64,000 nt of DNA from Pteria penguin. Lineage: Eukaryota; Mollusca; Bivalvia; Pterioida; Pteriidae. The position numbers and the translations under genes are program-made. Under the pieces are notes generated by a model, which saw nothing but the letters and a program-made list of their open reading frames with translations, had not been told where the DNA came from and did no database searches. The first letter of the stretch is position 1; every line of letters starts with the position of its first letter. Positions 13,501-28,500 of this stretch are shown piece by piece. The stretch lies in contig CM068583.1 in the NCBI GenBank assembly GCA_035048485.1, positions 19,939,341 through 20,003,340 on the forward strand. Direction: 5' to 3'.

Positions 13501-16500
13501 ACAGAAATAATTGATGGAAATAAACCTATACAGGGTAAGACGTTCAAATATGTATTGTTATTAATTAGATACATAAGCATGTATCACTACGTCTAGCAGT
13601 TACCATATTTACTCAAATATAATACACACTTTTTTTGCAAATTTGACCCCTCGTTTTCTCACTGTGTATTATACATAGGGTTAGGAATCTGGAACTTTTT
13701 TTTCCATGCTTTTAAGCTTCAGTGGCAGATTTAGAGGGGTGCATGTGTCCGTTAAAGTATCTAAACCTACGAGGCGTGAGATATATCAATTGTCTGTATA
13801 CTGTCTGTTCCCGTAGTAAATGCCCGACTTAGGCGATAACAGGGGTAATGTCTACAGTGTGCCATTCGATGAACACAATAGAATACTTGCACTGTGTTAT
13901 TTAGCAATGGTTTCTGATTAGCAGATTGTACGGGTGATATAATGATTTATCCTTAATTGGTTAATCGATAGTTACGCAACAGGTGAGACTACTTGACCGT
14001 AACAGCACGAGCATCGACAGTTTGGATGACACTTATTCATTCATTCTTTATATATTATGTCTTCACAAACATTTGCGATCTCCGCGTAAAGTTCACGTAA
14101 TATAGTAGACACGCACGTTCATTCTAACAAGAGAGAAAAAATTGAAGCGATCGTTTTGGATGAGCGTACTAGTTAAGTCATTTGAAGTCTATGCGAGTTT
14201 GATTGTAAATGAAATGAAAGAGAGAAAAGCGTTGATATCACACGATGAATAAAGGCTGGTCATTCTGTGCCACTTTTGATAATAATACAGGTTATGCAAT
14301 TACACTGTAAAAGGTATACGGCAAAGCAAATTCAGCTCGCGGTCTTGCTGTTTCAACATGAAATTGACATCTTGTTTTGGATTTTTCCCCTGCGTATTAT
14401 ACACGGAGTTTTTTCATGATTTTCGAGGTCATTTTTAGGGATGCGTATTATACTTGGGTGCGTATTATATTCGAGTAAATACGGTATACAATGTCAACAT
14501 TGTACATTGGTATAATAGATAATGATTAAGAAAACAAGGTATACTTGATTTCTTAAGATTTATGAGTAACAGTGGCTATAATTAGATAAAAAAAATATAG
14601 ATGAAAAAAATATAAAGATTCATACAAGAACTGATACATGTAGATTTGATGTTAAATGTGTCATCCTCTTCAGATTTAGAATGGTTGTCACATCAGGATG
14701 CATCACATGACCTGCTGGTAGCTCTTCATCCCCCGTACAGCCTGGTATTGTGGAACACTGACACTGGCACCAAGCTGTGGAAGAAGTCGTACACAGAGCC
14801 TCTCTTGTCATTCTCTTTTGACCCATTTAACCCCAAAAATATTGTCTGTATGTTCTTTTTACGTTTGTTTTTCTTGTTCAACATTTCATAACCATTCATA
14901 TTCAAAACTGTGTGAAATTATTGAATATCTTAAATTTATTTTAATGTAGGCTTTTTATTATTTGAAATAATTAATTTTTATACTAAAACTCTCTCTACAT
15001 ACTTTTTGGTCAGAATTGCATAGCAATTCCAGACCCTAGTCGTTACAATATGCTGTGGAGAATGCGTGGAACGCAGAAAATACCTCCTCCTGTATAAATA
15101 GTGCGTAGATATTTAGAAAAAGCGTGATTAGATTTACTTTTAGTACTTATAATTCATATTGTACGAGTCAATACAAGATAAGTTTGATCAGATGAGAAAA
15201 TAGATGTGCCGTTATTCCATCGATTTAGACAAGTTATATTAATGCGCTGGAGGACCTGCAGTCTTTCTGAATACTCGACGGAAAGTCCCGAAAAAGTACA
15301 ATTGACATTATTGTGTAGCTGTGCCGTAATTTAAGAAGTACACTACTAGTCCGTACTAGTATCCCTTGTATTATAATTAATAAAACTTGAGAATATCGCT
15401 TCTTTTTATAGCAGTGGAATTCAAAATACTCTACAATCTTCTTTTCACAACGATAAACATGCGTCTTGGTAGTTGTTGATGAGTAATGCTACTAAAAATA
15501 GCCAGTTATTTATAGATCTCCATGTGTAAACGTGGTTTTCCCTAAATGTACATGTACAGCGGGAGACTGTCCAGATTGCTAATTTCACACTACTGTCAAG
15601 ATCAAAAGTGATGAGAGAATGAGAAAATTATATAGTACGAAACGGAGACATACAGGGGTGTACAGGGGCGGAGCCGTTGTTTATATGAAAACGAGCACCT
15701 GTGCACAGACCCTGTTTTTGTCAATACTGATCCTAAACACTACACGCTTGGTGTGTGATCTCTTGGTGGATCACGACTTTATTACCTTTGATGTACTTGA
15801 TCATGCAATTCCGACCTTGAGGACTTTCAAGTCCTTTCATTATGTAATTATTGTTTAGTTATAATGTTTGATATCCAAAATACAACATACATTTTAATAC
15901 ACAATTCTAATATGACCCAGTTAGATCATTAGAAATTTACTGTATGTCATTGTCACACATTAGCATAGACAACTAAATTCTACTCGCTGCATAATTTCCT
16001 TGTCTTTTGTTTAATAAGCAGTACATTTAAAATAAATCAAACACATTGTCTCCATTAATGCCAACTTTATTTTTCTTTCTCTTTTTCAGTTTTGGGTCAG
16101 GACTGCATTGTTTTTGTGGATGATTTCTCTATCACTAAAACCCCCTCCAGCAATGGCAAGAAATATTATATTTCTAGTCCCTCAAATCAAGGTATAATCA
16201 TTGTTTTCCAAACAGTAAAATTTGTTATATTGTACCCCTTCCCTAAATGAGCTTGGTTTCTTGTTTCAAATCAGACATATATAATTGATGTAACCAAGGC
16301 AGGGTGTACATTGCTGCTTTCAAGATCCCATTGTGGTTCTTGTAACGTCCTTGCACAAGTCTAAATTTGAGGCAATAGACCCTTACTTTCTAAATTAAAG
16401 AACATGCATTCTGAAAATTTTTAACTTTTATAATTATAATGTTATAAGTCATTGGTTAGATTTTTATCAAACTTCAGATGATGTCATCACAATGAAAAAT

Positions 16501-19500
16501 TAGGATTAGGCTTTGTGAAAAGGTTAGGTCATAAGACCATAACACTTTCAGAGAAAAAGTCTTCATCTGACATAAACACCTCAAAATGAGCACCAACAAG
16601 GAAATTTGAAAGTGAAAACTTTCTTTATAATCAAAACTCAATCAGAGCAGATGGAGATGTATGTTTTGGGTTATAGCCATTTGATATCAAGTGTATCACA
16701 CTGTTTGGTTAACAGAAATGAGGTATCTCCTGATTAAGTTTTCTCTCCATTAGTTTGTAGTTCTGTCTTTGGTGGTGCATTATGAATGGATTTCTATCAA
16801 ACTTCATACAAATACAGATGTTTGTTATGTCCCAAAACTGTGACCTTTACCTAAGGTTGTATATTTTATCTGAGGATTTACTGTGTTTAACCTTCAAATT
16901 ACATAATAGTCAATGACCTTGTCAACTTAACTGTGACCTTTAATCCAATTTCAATAATACAGCAAATTTCTACTTCTGTTGGAGGGCCAGAAGCAATACT
17001 CTCTGAATAGTTGTTTTTCTAAAAAAGTTTAAGAACATTTATGAGAAGGTATTTCCTAGAAATGAAAGTTAAATGTACAACATTATAACAAATATTAAAG
17101 ATTTGAAAAATAAAGACATTATGTCTGTACACTGTCAGCTAATTTATATATATTCTGTAATTTTCAGCTGCAAATCTCAAGTCAGAAGGATCTAACGGAA
17201 CACTTGACAAAAAGTCCAGCTCTAAAAATCTAGCTAAGAGGATGACAAACATCCTAGTAGGGGAGAGTGCAAGCAAAAAGTGAGTGCTTTTAAAAAAACT
17301 ATTGATATGATTTCAGAGAATGAGCCTACTTGTATTTACTCTAAAATACTTTTGATTTATTGAGGATCAGCTTACATGGTTTTGTAGTTATGAAAGATTC
17401 CATGTAATCTTTTATATTAATAAATATTGTTTGATTGAAGTGTGTGAATTGAAGTAATATGCAGTGCAAATTTTATTTGTTGAATAAACATTTTTCCAGG
17501 CATATTTCATAGAGTGACCATTGTGTGGTGTGATAAGAATGTTAATAGGGCAATCAAATAAGGATAACTTATTTTTTTACACTGTTATTTGCCATTGCTA
17601 CACCTAATAAATAGTTTCCTTTAAAGTTCTTATTAAATTAGAGCAATTATCAATTTCCATAAAATTACAGTGTCTTTACATCTTTTGAGAATTATTTGCA
17701 TTTCTTCTACAATACATTGATTCACACTGACGCTCAATTGTTTCAAATATTTTTGAGATCATACAATCAACTTAATGCATATACACATACTCAGTATAGC
17801 AGACACTGTGTTTGATTCATCTGATATATGTATTGATCATAAGTATTACGAATCCATAAATCTGTATTTAAGGTAAAACAACAAAAAGCGAACTCTCAGA
17901 TGTAAAGTAATTTACATTTCATGGTTTCACATTGTCATCTCTTTCGCAGAATACAGTTTATTTGTCCCCCAAACGATGAAACCAGAGGCGATTATAGGTT
18001 TCCACTCTGTCAGTCTGTCATCCTGTCTTTCTGTCTGTCACACTGGTTTTCCAGACTTTTCTTGACCATGCTTACAAATATCAAGCTGAAACTTAATAGC
18101 AAATTTCCCCATGAGGAGTTAGACTTTAGTCATGGTTATTGCCCTTTGTTCAAAATCAGTTTTTCACATTTTTCTTGGTCGTGCTTACAGATATCAAGCT
18201 GAAGTGTGGTAGCAAGCTTCACCACGAGCAGTTACAGATCATGTTCAACTTTGGTTATGGTTGACCTACTTCTTCCAGAGTTATTGCCCTTTGTTCAAAA
18301 TCAGTTTTCCACTCTTTCATTGGTCATGTTTGTTGCTTTATGTTTCAGGAGTAATGAAGATGAAGCTGTTGTATTGAATGATTGTCTACAGTTACTATAT
18401 CACAAATCATGTCGCCATCATCTCCTACTGGTATATCCCAGGGAAATTCTTATCCTAGATTTGGAGATCAATCAGACAGTTGGAATTGTTCCCATGGAGA
18501 AGACAGGCTCACCTTTTGTTCAGGTGTTTTACACTAATATATTCATACCATTCATCATAACAACCTGTACCCAACAATCACTTGTCTTTTGCAGCCATCA
18601 TATGATGTCCTTTATGGTCCATTTTCCATTTAAAATGAATCACAATTAAGATGTACAGTGGACACCTGTTAATTTTTCCTTTTGGTTACCACTGAATACA
18701 AGTTTGATGGTACATGTACATATTTGGAAATGTGATGTTTGAATGACTCACTGCAACATTTGGTTGTGTGGAGTAGACAATATTTTTCAATGTTTCTGTC
18801 TTCAGTTTAGCCTCTTTGTTAATAAATGAATTAAATTAAATTGAAAGTTAAGCTTTATCCTGTCTTATTAATGAACTTTCTGCCTTATATTAAAAGTATG
18901 AAGTCTTAGTATATTTGAGCAGGACATCAGAAAATTAGTTTGTCGTAACCAAAAGTTCAAGTTCTCTGTGGTCAAGTAATTGAAAATTACCTGTATTTAT
19001 GAACGCTAATAATGAGATAGAGGTGAATATGAAAAATGATTTTGATAGCAATTCAAACTTCTGATTTTTTCTCCAGGTAGCATCTTTGAAGCAACGTGAT
19101 GTACTCCTATGCCTTCATGAAAATGGAGGTATAACGACCAGAATACGACGTAAAACTAATATTATATCTACCCCAGCTTCAGAAGGACATGGAGCTTTTG
19201 GTGAGTTTATGCATCTACCCTTTTGCTTCAGAAGTACTTGGAACACATCTATGGAGTTTATTAAGCTAATATCAAATCTTACCCTTACTCAGTAGAATTT
19301 AGAGTATTTAATAAGTTCACAAAACTATTAGTCTGTTGAACCCTTCTTCGAAATGAAATGGAGCATTTAGTGAGTTTTAGTGTACATTTTATAAACTTAA
19401 TCATCAGAGAGACATAAGGCAAGTTTATAAAGCTATGGTTTTATATTCTTCTGCTGTAGCAGGAAGTTGTTTTTGTTGTCACAATTTAACACCATATATC

Positions 19501-22500
19501 TGCTTATTAGCCGAGTTGCATAACTCGGCTCTTAATTTGATGTGAGGTGGGCGGGCGTCTGTCAACAATTGGTTTCCGAACCATAAGTCCAGTATATTAA
19601 GTGCTATTGCAATAAAACTTTATACACTAACTCACCATGAGTGGAAGATGTGCCCTATCGTTTCTGGGGTCAAAATGTCAAAGGTCAAGGTCATAGGGGT
19701 TGGGTATAAAAAATTGGTTAACAGACCATAAGTCCAATACGTTTAGTGATATTGCAATGAAGCTTCATGCACTTACTCACCATGAGTGGAAGGTGTGCCG
19801 TATTAATATTGATTCTGGGGTCAAAAGGTCAAAGGCCAAAGTCATAGGACTGGGGTATCAAAAATTGGTTTTTGAACCATAATTCCAATACATCTAGTGC
19901 TATTGCAGTGAAACTTCATACACTTACTAACTATGAGTGGAACACTAACTATGAGTGGAAGATGTGCCTTATTGTTTCTTGGGTCAAAAGGTCAAAGGTG
20001 AAGGTCATAGCATTATGGACCATAGAATGAAAATTCATGTAAGTGTGCTGCAGACAGGGGACTCTGATCTGTCTTAAAACAGTGTAGCAAGACATTATTC
20101 ACTCTAAGGTGCAAGTTTTACAACTCAGCACATTGCATCTGTGATGCAAATCTTTTGTTATGTATGTTGATTGTTAATTTAGTAGTTGTTAATGTTAGTA
20201 AGGAAATTTTGAATAAGTATTATTTGAAACTTTTCTCTACAAGGATATGATATTTTACTGTGATGGTTTCTGTTTAGATGACTCCCCTCCTCCAGTATCA
20301 TTAGATGTGGCCTACGACCTGCGGTGTCAGTCAGACAGTATACGCGTAACACGTCACAGTAAAGTGTCCAGTATGGCTTACTGTCCAGTAACGGAGAAAT
20401 CTGTAGCCCTCACAGTAACAGACAGTAGAGTTATCTTCTGGGACATGATGGTGGTGGGAGATTGTGTATGTCATTGTGTTTATTAATCCACAATTCTTTA
20501 TTTGTCAAGAAGTCTATGACATCATGACAGAAATGGTTAAGTATTAGATAAGGACATAAAGAATTCTCAAGTAACTTTTGATAGGTAGTCTATCTATGGA
20601 TAAGCATTATTATAATAAATTTGTAATTTTTTAGTTTGAATATACTGTACAATAATTTATTTTACTTTATTCTAATCTTAATCCAAAAAGTTGAAAGTAG
20701 AGGTTTGAAATTTGTTAAGGTATTTACACTGAATTAGTATGTCCTACCTACAAAATTTAAATATAGTCCTATTAGTTATCATACCAGCATACCAGGAACA
20801 CTATTAACATTGCAAAAATGTAAAGTGCACAATAAAGTATACTCCTGTAGTCCCATACTTACAGATTTTATCTATCAGTAAGCATTTCTTTTGTAGAGAC
20901 CTTCCATAACCGACCAACCAAGCGTCATGTCTGGTTTCCCAGTACAGTCTAACATTCCTCCCCCGAAGTTAAGTTTGAGCAGCATCATTGGTCAGCAGCC
21001 AGTGGTGTTTCCAGATCATCCGTCTGTCATTAAGGGTCAAAGTACTGCTCTCAAGTATGTCATGACAGGGCTACTGAATGGACTGGTCTCCCCTATATCT
21101 GTGATTAAAATGTGTCCTCCTCTCACTACCAAGAATTGGAGTGTCTATCAACCTTTGATAGCTGTAGGTAAGGTGGCATAGAATGGGGTTGTCTGTGTAT
21201 ATGAATATTGCTTTATCATCTAGAAATTAAATAAGGAAGTTTAAGTGAGACAAAAATTCAGAATTTGAGAAAAAGAATAAGGTGTTGTCAAGTACATTTA
21301 TACTATACACTGTAATATTTCATATGATATTTGGTCTTCTTTTAAATTAAGATGTACTCTTGTGTGTCTGTGTGTGTTTGTATGTTTATAAATATATATG
21401 TCTGTGCCTCTGTAAAAGTCTACCTTCCATATAATTTTCATAATCACAACTTATTAAAACTGTAGATAATTTTGTTATGTCTATTCTGTACAATTGCAGA
21501 ACTATAATTAATTAGATTTTTATGATTTGACAGGCAGCACTACAGGAGTTATTCAGATCGTCAATATTTCCAGTGGATTGGTAGAGAAAGAGTACAGTGT
21601 TCACATAGGACAAGTCAGGTAACTTTAATGCCGATGTATGGCTATATAATTCAACTATGTAGAACATATTGAGCAGGATATACAGAGTATTCCATTTAAT
21701 TTCAGGGGTATAGAGTGGTGTGGCTTAAACAGTTTCCTATCTTACTCCTACCCAGCTCCAGGACAAAATGGTTTAGTCAAAAATGATTTAATGCTAGTTG
21801 ATATCTCCACAGGTAAGTGAAATACCACCATAATCAGGTAGGGGTAATCAAAATATAAAACATCCTATTGAAGATTTTTTTTTCTCAGGTGTTAATGTTA
21901 AGATGTTGGAGATTTATAATGTTTTGCATATTTTAACTTAAATTTAGGATTTTTAACATTACAAAGTATCTATATTCTTGTATGTTAAGCCAGGCAATAG
22001 GTAAGTTGTGACTTATTATGTTTTGTAAGTGGTTAAACCACTTGTGTCAGTTGTATGTATGTATGATGACTTGGATACAAAGCTGTATCCTAGCTTTCTT
22101 TCATCCCCAAATTATTAAAGAACAAATTGGCATGTTGAAATTTCTATCTGCCAAAAATGAGTACGAGTATTCAAGTAGATACACAGCTCTTGTTTAAGAA
22201 TTTTCAGTGGTGAGTTGCCACTTTCTGGATCCTTTATCTTCTAAACACATGTGTCTACAAGCTAGATTAGACAGCATGACTTAGCTAAATACTGTTTAAG
22301 ACAAGAAAAAAGTTTCATTTTTTATCTCTCTCATTTTCCCCTATTCCTTTGTAGTCATTCTGCACGTTCTTATGTAACAGGTAAACTGACTCCAGTGAGA
22401 AATAACCGGGACCAAGAATCTCCAGTACAAATGTTACGTATCTCGTGTTTAAAGTAAGATCCGTAATATACATTATTTTTGGCATATTGATATATTCATA

Positions 22501-25500
22501 TAGTGTACTTCTTTTATACTTACACAATATGAGAGGCAATATGAGAAAAATGTATTTTTATCATTTAGATTCATGTAATATCAATATGATGTCACAATCC
22601 AAACATTTATGTTGTAACGAAAATTCAAGTAAAACATGATTTCTCCCATATTAAGCCCTTTACATCATTTAAAATTGGAAAAACATCTCTTGTGGAGTAT
22701 GTATCACATTCTCTTGTGGATTATATCGCATTCTCTTGTGGATTATATCACATTCTCTTGTGGATCATATTACATTCTCCAGCTTCACTTAATACTAATC
22801 ACTGGCACAGTCAGATACAAAATAGTACATTGCTTGACTTGTTGCCTTTTAAAAGAGCTGCACAGAAATGTGCTGCAGAGTATTACCACTATCAAGCCTG
22901 GATATAAATTTCAGTTAGTTTGTGGTACATGGAAAAATCTACTAGAGTGCCTGCTGCACTTGGGTGGTTATCTGAATTTCATCCGACTGATATTGGTGAA
23001 ATAATTTTTGTATGGTGTTTAATAATATACAAAAAACAAAAATTGCCAGATGAAAATAGGATACTGACTTCTTCTTTTTTGCTTTAGGCAATACTTCATA
23101 CTTGTATTCAAAGAGAAGCCTTTGGAATTGTGGGATTTACAATCGTTGACCATGTTAAGGGAAACAGGGAAGAATCTACCACATCCCACAGCTTTGGAAT
23201 GGTCACCTTCCCACAGTCTGAAATCTCTTAAAAGGAAAATGATAAGTCAACAATCAAATGAAAATTCCTCAGAAAACAGTAGTCAGGGAAGCCAAAATCC
23301 TTTAGAAAAAATGTCTTCCTCTTCGATTTCAATGTCAGAACCTACAGAAAGGTACAGTATGTTTTGTAGAAGTGATACACCTATACATTGTAGATATGAT
23401 CACCATAAATCAGTTATTCTTCACTTAGTGACAGTAGTATTGGCTGTTGGTCACTTTTTCTTTAATTCTTCAATGTTGTTCATAGTAAGGTTAGTGCCTA
23501 CTCATGAATAAATGCCCACATACTATATTGTGAGATAAAAAGTTGGTTTATTGTAACAAAGAAAGTTTGATTGATATTTTGTAAAGTTACCATAGATGGG
23601 TTGCGTGATGAGTTACGTGACTTTGGACCTGAAGATTTTAGCCTGAATTACAGTAGTTGTAGTCTATTTGTAATTATTCTTTGATAACATAAATTAGATA
23701 TTATTCTATGTGAATATCAGATTCATAGTATTGCCTTGGTAATATGGTAATAAGACATTATTAAATTTTTTATGCAGTTATATACTGGAAAATAATTGAA
23801 AACTGATTTTCTCCTTTTTGTCTCTCAGTAAGTCAGGCCCAAAACTATTAGTGAAGGAGCATTTTGTATACACTGATGGTGATGGTGTGCTTTATCATTT
23901 TGTTGTGGAAGGTACTGGTTTTGCAGATGCTAGCAGAGTGCCAGCAGAGGTATGGTGTCATTTTAATCTCTACATTTACATTTATATCATTACTTACCAG
24001 TTCACTTTCTCTAAAATCATAGACCTTTTTATGTCCCGTCGGAATCAAAAATTCAGGGACATCTAGATCTTGGTCTGTTTGTCTGTGTCAAGAAACTTTA
24101 TCATTCCACATAACTTTTGAACTGTAAGAGATAAGGCTTTCATATCTCACGTGTGTATTCCTTGTGACAACACCTTTTCATCAGTACAATAATTTCTGAC
24201 TTTATGACCTTGACTTTGACCTTTGACCTACAATTCAAAAGCTTTAACACTGGTGATAACTTTTTAATCGCCAGAGCTAAGGCTTTCATACTTCACATGC
24301 ATATTCCTTGTGACAAGAGCTTACCATCAGTACAATAATTGTTAATCCTCATGACCTTGATCGTTACATTTGACCTGTATTTCAAAATTTTAACATTATT
24401 GATAACTTTTTAATCTGAAGAATTAAGGCTTTCATACTTCACATGTGTATTCCCAGGGGGTGGGTTGTAATTAAAATATATAGATAAAAAAATTTGTCTA
24501 ATTTGGACTTTTTTCCGCTGGGAGCATTCATGTATTAGAAAAACATCTTGTTCTGACTCATTGTCTTGCTTTTAGTATATACACATTTCCTGTTTTGCAG
24601 TCTGGAATGGGATTGATTCAGTGGATTGCATGGAAAGGAGATAATATTCTGTTTGGTGATACAGAGGGCCAATTGTCTTTATGGGATCTGAAGTCCAAAA
24701 CACAAAGGTAGATTTATGAAAACAAAGGTAGTGTTTACTTAGAAAGAAAAAATGATGATTTATGGACAAAATTTAGCATTATAGATATTAAGAGGGTTTT
24801 ATAAATTCGAAACTTGAATAGTACAACAAACATTTGTGATACACTTTTTTTTTTATTATTATTATTTTTATTATTATTATTATTTTGTATTATTATTATT
24901 ATTATTCTTTTTTTTTTCAGAACGATGTCTACTCGTAGAGGATGGATCAAGAAAATCAGATTTGCTCCTGGTCGTGGCAACATGAAGTTCTTTGTCTTGT
25001 ATGATGATGGGTTTGAAGTGTGGGATCTCAGGGAAGGAAAGGTATATCTGTATATATATGTGACAATAAATATGTTTATTTGTAGTATTTGTATTACAGA
25101 TATCAAGGAATAAGTATACCCCCACCCCCAACCCAACAACAACCTTGTAAGTGAGTATACTGGTTTCACTACTTCTGTCTGTAGACAGAGGAATTGCGGA
25201 CTGTAACTTGATAGCTTTTCATCCTAGAGTCAGAATACTACACGTAGGAAATCATGACCAAAAGAGGATTTCTTTGTTTTGGAGGTCAGAGTAGTATGAT
25301 TTTATTTTATTCAAAAGCATATTTTCGCTGTAACTTAATGTCTTTTTTAATTAATAGGATGACTTTTTGATACTTTGTTGACCTAGCAGATAAATGAGGT
25401 ACAAAGTTTCACTAAAATTCCATCAGAAGTATGTAAGTGATTCACAAGAGAAGAATTGTGAGAAGAATTTAGTGTATCTAATTGTGTAAACTTCACCCAG

Positions 25501-28500
25501 ATATTACAGCTGAATATGTATATTTTTCATATGAACCATTTAAAACTAATAATATTTAACAATGTTTTACTTTATTTTGGCAAAAGAGATTGTCATTATT
25601 GAACTATAACATCATTTGACATTTCCAGACAGAGTTACTGTATTCAATTAGGAGTCCCCGTGAAATAGCCAAAATTGTGGATGTGGATTGGTCAGGTTCG
25701 GACAGACCAGTGTTAGCCACAGTGGCTGGTACAATACAAGTGTACGATATCGCACTCAAGTGCTGTTCATCAGCCATGGAAGACAGAGAACTGCCAGGTA
25801 TATCTCTACATTGTTTATTCTAAAAATACTACTAGCTAGTTTTGGAGAATGGAAGAATATTGCTGCCATTCAGTCATTTGACATAGGTGACAGGTATGGT
25901 AGTGATTTGTTGATTTAACATTTTACACTAGAGATTCAGAAGTTTGGATTAGGAGGTCTTCTTGAAGAACTTTTTAATGTCAGAAGCAAAGATTGTGCTT
26001 CTTTGAGGTCCTGCATTTTAAGCTCAATCTCTGCTAAACTCTCCTTTATCCATTTTATCTAATATTTCTACTGAAATCAATCCAACCTCTGTTTTCTTCA
26101 AGTGTCTGATAAATCTTATACCCACAGTGATATTTATAAATCTTATACACATAGTGATATTTATAAATCCTATACACATATTGATATTTATAAATCTTAT
26201 ACACATATTGACGTTATACACATAGTGATATTCATAAATCTTATAACCATGGTGATATTTATATATCTATATATATATTTATATATTTACATGGCACGCA
26301 AAAGATCCTCCCGGTGAGTCGATTGTATAGGTCTTTTTTCTTTGCGATGCATCTTGCAGATGCCATCACCATATAAAAATAATTTTGACATATCATAAAA
26401 CAAGAATAAAACAAACATATTTGTTAAAGAAGTAACGAAATGTTAAGGGGAACATTGGAGAAAGTTCGCTTTTAAACTTTTTGAAGTACCTTTGTTTTTA
26501 TGTACAACAAAGTGGGAAGTCATCCAGGATAAAGTGTCATACTCTAAACAGATTTACCGAAGACAAACCTTCACCGATTATGAACCAAAAGCTTTTAATA
26601 GGGCCCTGCTCTTGTTTGTCCATCTGTCCGTACATTTGTCCGTCAGCAAAAACTTTAACACTGGCCATATCTAATACACTGTCATAAGTAGAGCTTTCCT
26701 ATTCAGCATGTGTGTTCCTTATGACAAGACCTTTCCATTGGTACCAAAAATTTTTTATCATGTGGCCTTGACGGTGACCTTTGACCTGGTTTCTCCTTAC
26801 GGTTCATGTCCGTTTAACTTGTTACAAATTGCTGTACATGCCACCATCTTATTTCTCCTATGACTAGTATTTCAGCACAGTACACTCCTAAATTGTAGGT
26901 AGAGGATATTTTCTGTAATAACATGGTGTTTTTCTACTCTGTAGAGGAAGTAATCTCTCCATACCTCCTCCACCCTAGAGGATCACTCATGATGAAGTAC
27001 TTACTGCAACATCAACCTTGGAACACCACATATTGTCCACAACTCCAGGGATTGAGGACTGAGGATAACATCCTCACGGAAAATGTCAATGGCAAACTAA
27101 AACTGATAGACAGGTAAACCTTGTAGTCATGTATATAGTGATTCAGCTAATCTCCATTTAATTCCTACATGTTCCTGCAAATACGATTTTTATAAGATAA
27201 ACCTCTGTGAAAACTTACTGTATAAAAATAGTTACTCTGAATTATATAACAACCTTATCTTGTAATTCTACTTTCTGTTTTACTAATGCTGGTGATGAAA
27301 AGTATCTCCATTAAGTGAAATTTTGATAATTTACTGTATGGGTTGATTGGTGGGATGTAGAGGTTGTATTTTGTATAATGATTAATGTATATATGATAGC
27401 TTGAAAATATCCCAGTATACATGTATAAGTGAGATTTTTAAATGTGATTTTGTTTGAAGTGAGCTGATGGAGTACCTACCAGTGTGTAGATTTGGTGTGG
27501 CTGAGAGATGTTTACACATAGCTAGGTATGTACTGTCATTATTTATGTATCTAAGAATCAATGAAGTGTCTATTATATGCATCTTGATTTCATTTTGTCA
27601 CTATTCAGGAAAGTTTGAAGAAAATGCAGGAATAATGCCCTAACCTTAGAAAACTGTCTTTTTATGAGAATTTGTCATTCAGTGAGTGTGTCATTTATGG
27701 ATATGACTTGAATCAAGAGATAGGGTCCAGAGCAAGCAATACTCATTATGATGCACTTTAAGACAGTATTTAAATTCTGAAAAGCAGTTATATAGTAGTA
27801 ACATAGCACAATGTACATGTACATTTATAGCCTTTCAGTATTTAAACATTCTGAGGTATTTTCATAAATTTAATGTATTCTTTTTTTCAGAATTTTTGGA
27901 GATGAGTCAGATGTTTTGTTTTGGACTGTAGCATTGTATTATCTCAGATTTTTCAAGTGGAGTCCACAAAAGGTAGGTTCCATGAGTGGTATGTAAATGA
28001 ACGATGAATGCACAATGTAAGAGACAACTAATGCAAACCATAATCAGTTATAGAACAGCGTTCATTTCTACTGAAAACAATGAGTGGAAAATTGAACTTA
28101 CCGTATATGACTGGGATTTACATACACATATATTTGTACTATGACAAAGTTTTCGGTGGGTAGCAGAGATTAAATTCTAAATTGTAGACCTAATGACACC
28201 AGATGTGATTTATCATATTTAAGTGCTTCGTTTCCTTGAAAGCACATATTTAGAAATGACCCATTTTCTCTCTCCACAAGCAAACTTGAAAGATTACTCT
28301 GAAGAGTAAAGAATTTCTTGCAACAAAAGAGTTTCCTGTTGTTCTGAGGTTTCATTATACCCTGATACCATTATATAGTTGAAAAATAAGGCTATTGACC
28401 CCTACATTTAGCATGCCAGGGACAAACCTGTAGTGAGGCTGTGTGATACCCTCAAGTATGGTACTAACCGTTATATAGTTGTTTTACATTATTGTGGAAG

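Noticed and set aside
15619..15858. Conserved 79-residue frame as a gene
   Set aside because: It lies wholly within the 0.83-kb repeat; the matching frame at 29279 is explained by recent copying and there is no recognised domain.
24735..25169. Minus-strand frame of 144 residues with Asn/Lys runs
   Set aside because: It is opposite WDR11 exon 18 and an ATT microsatellite; the runs are repeat translation.
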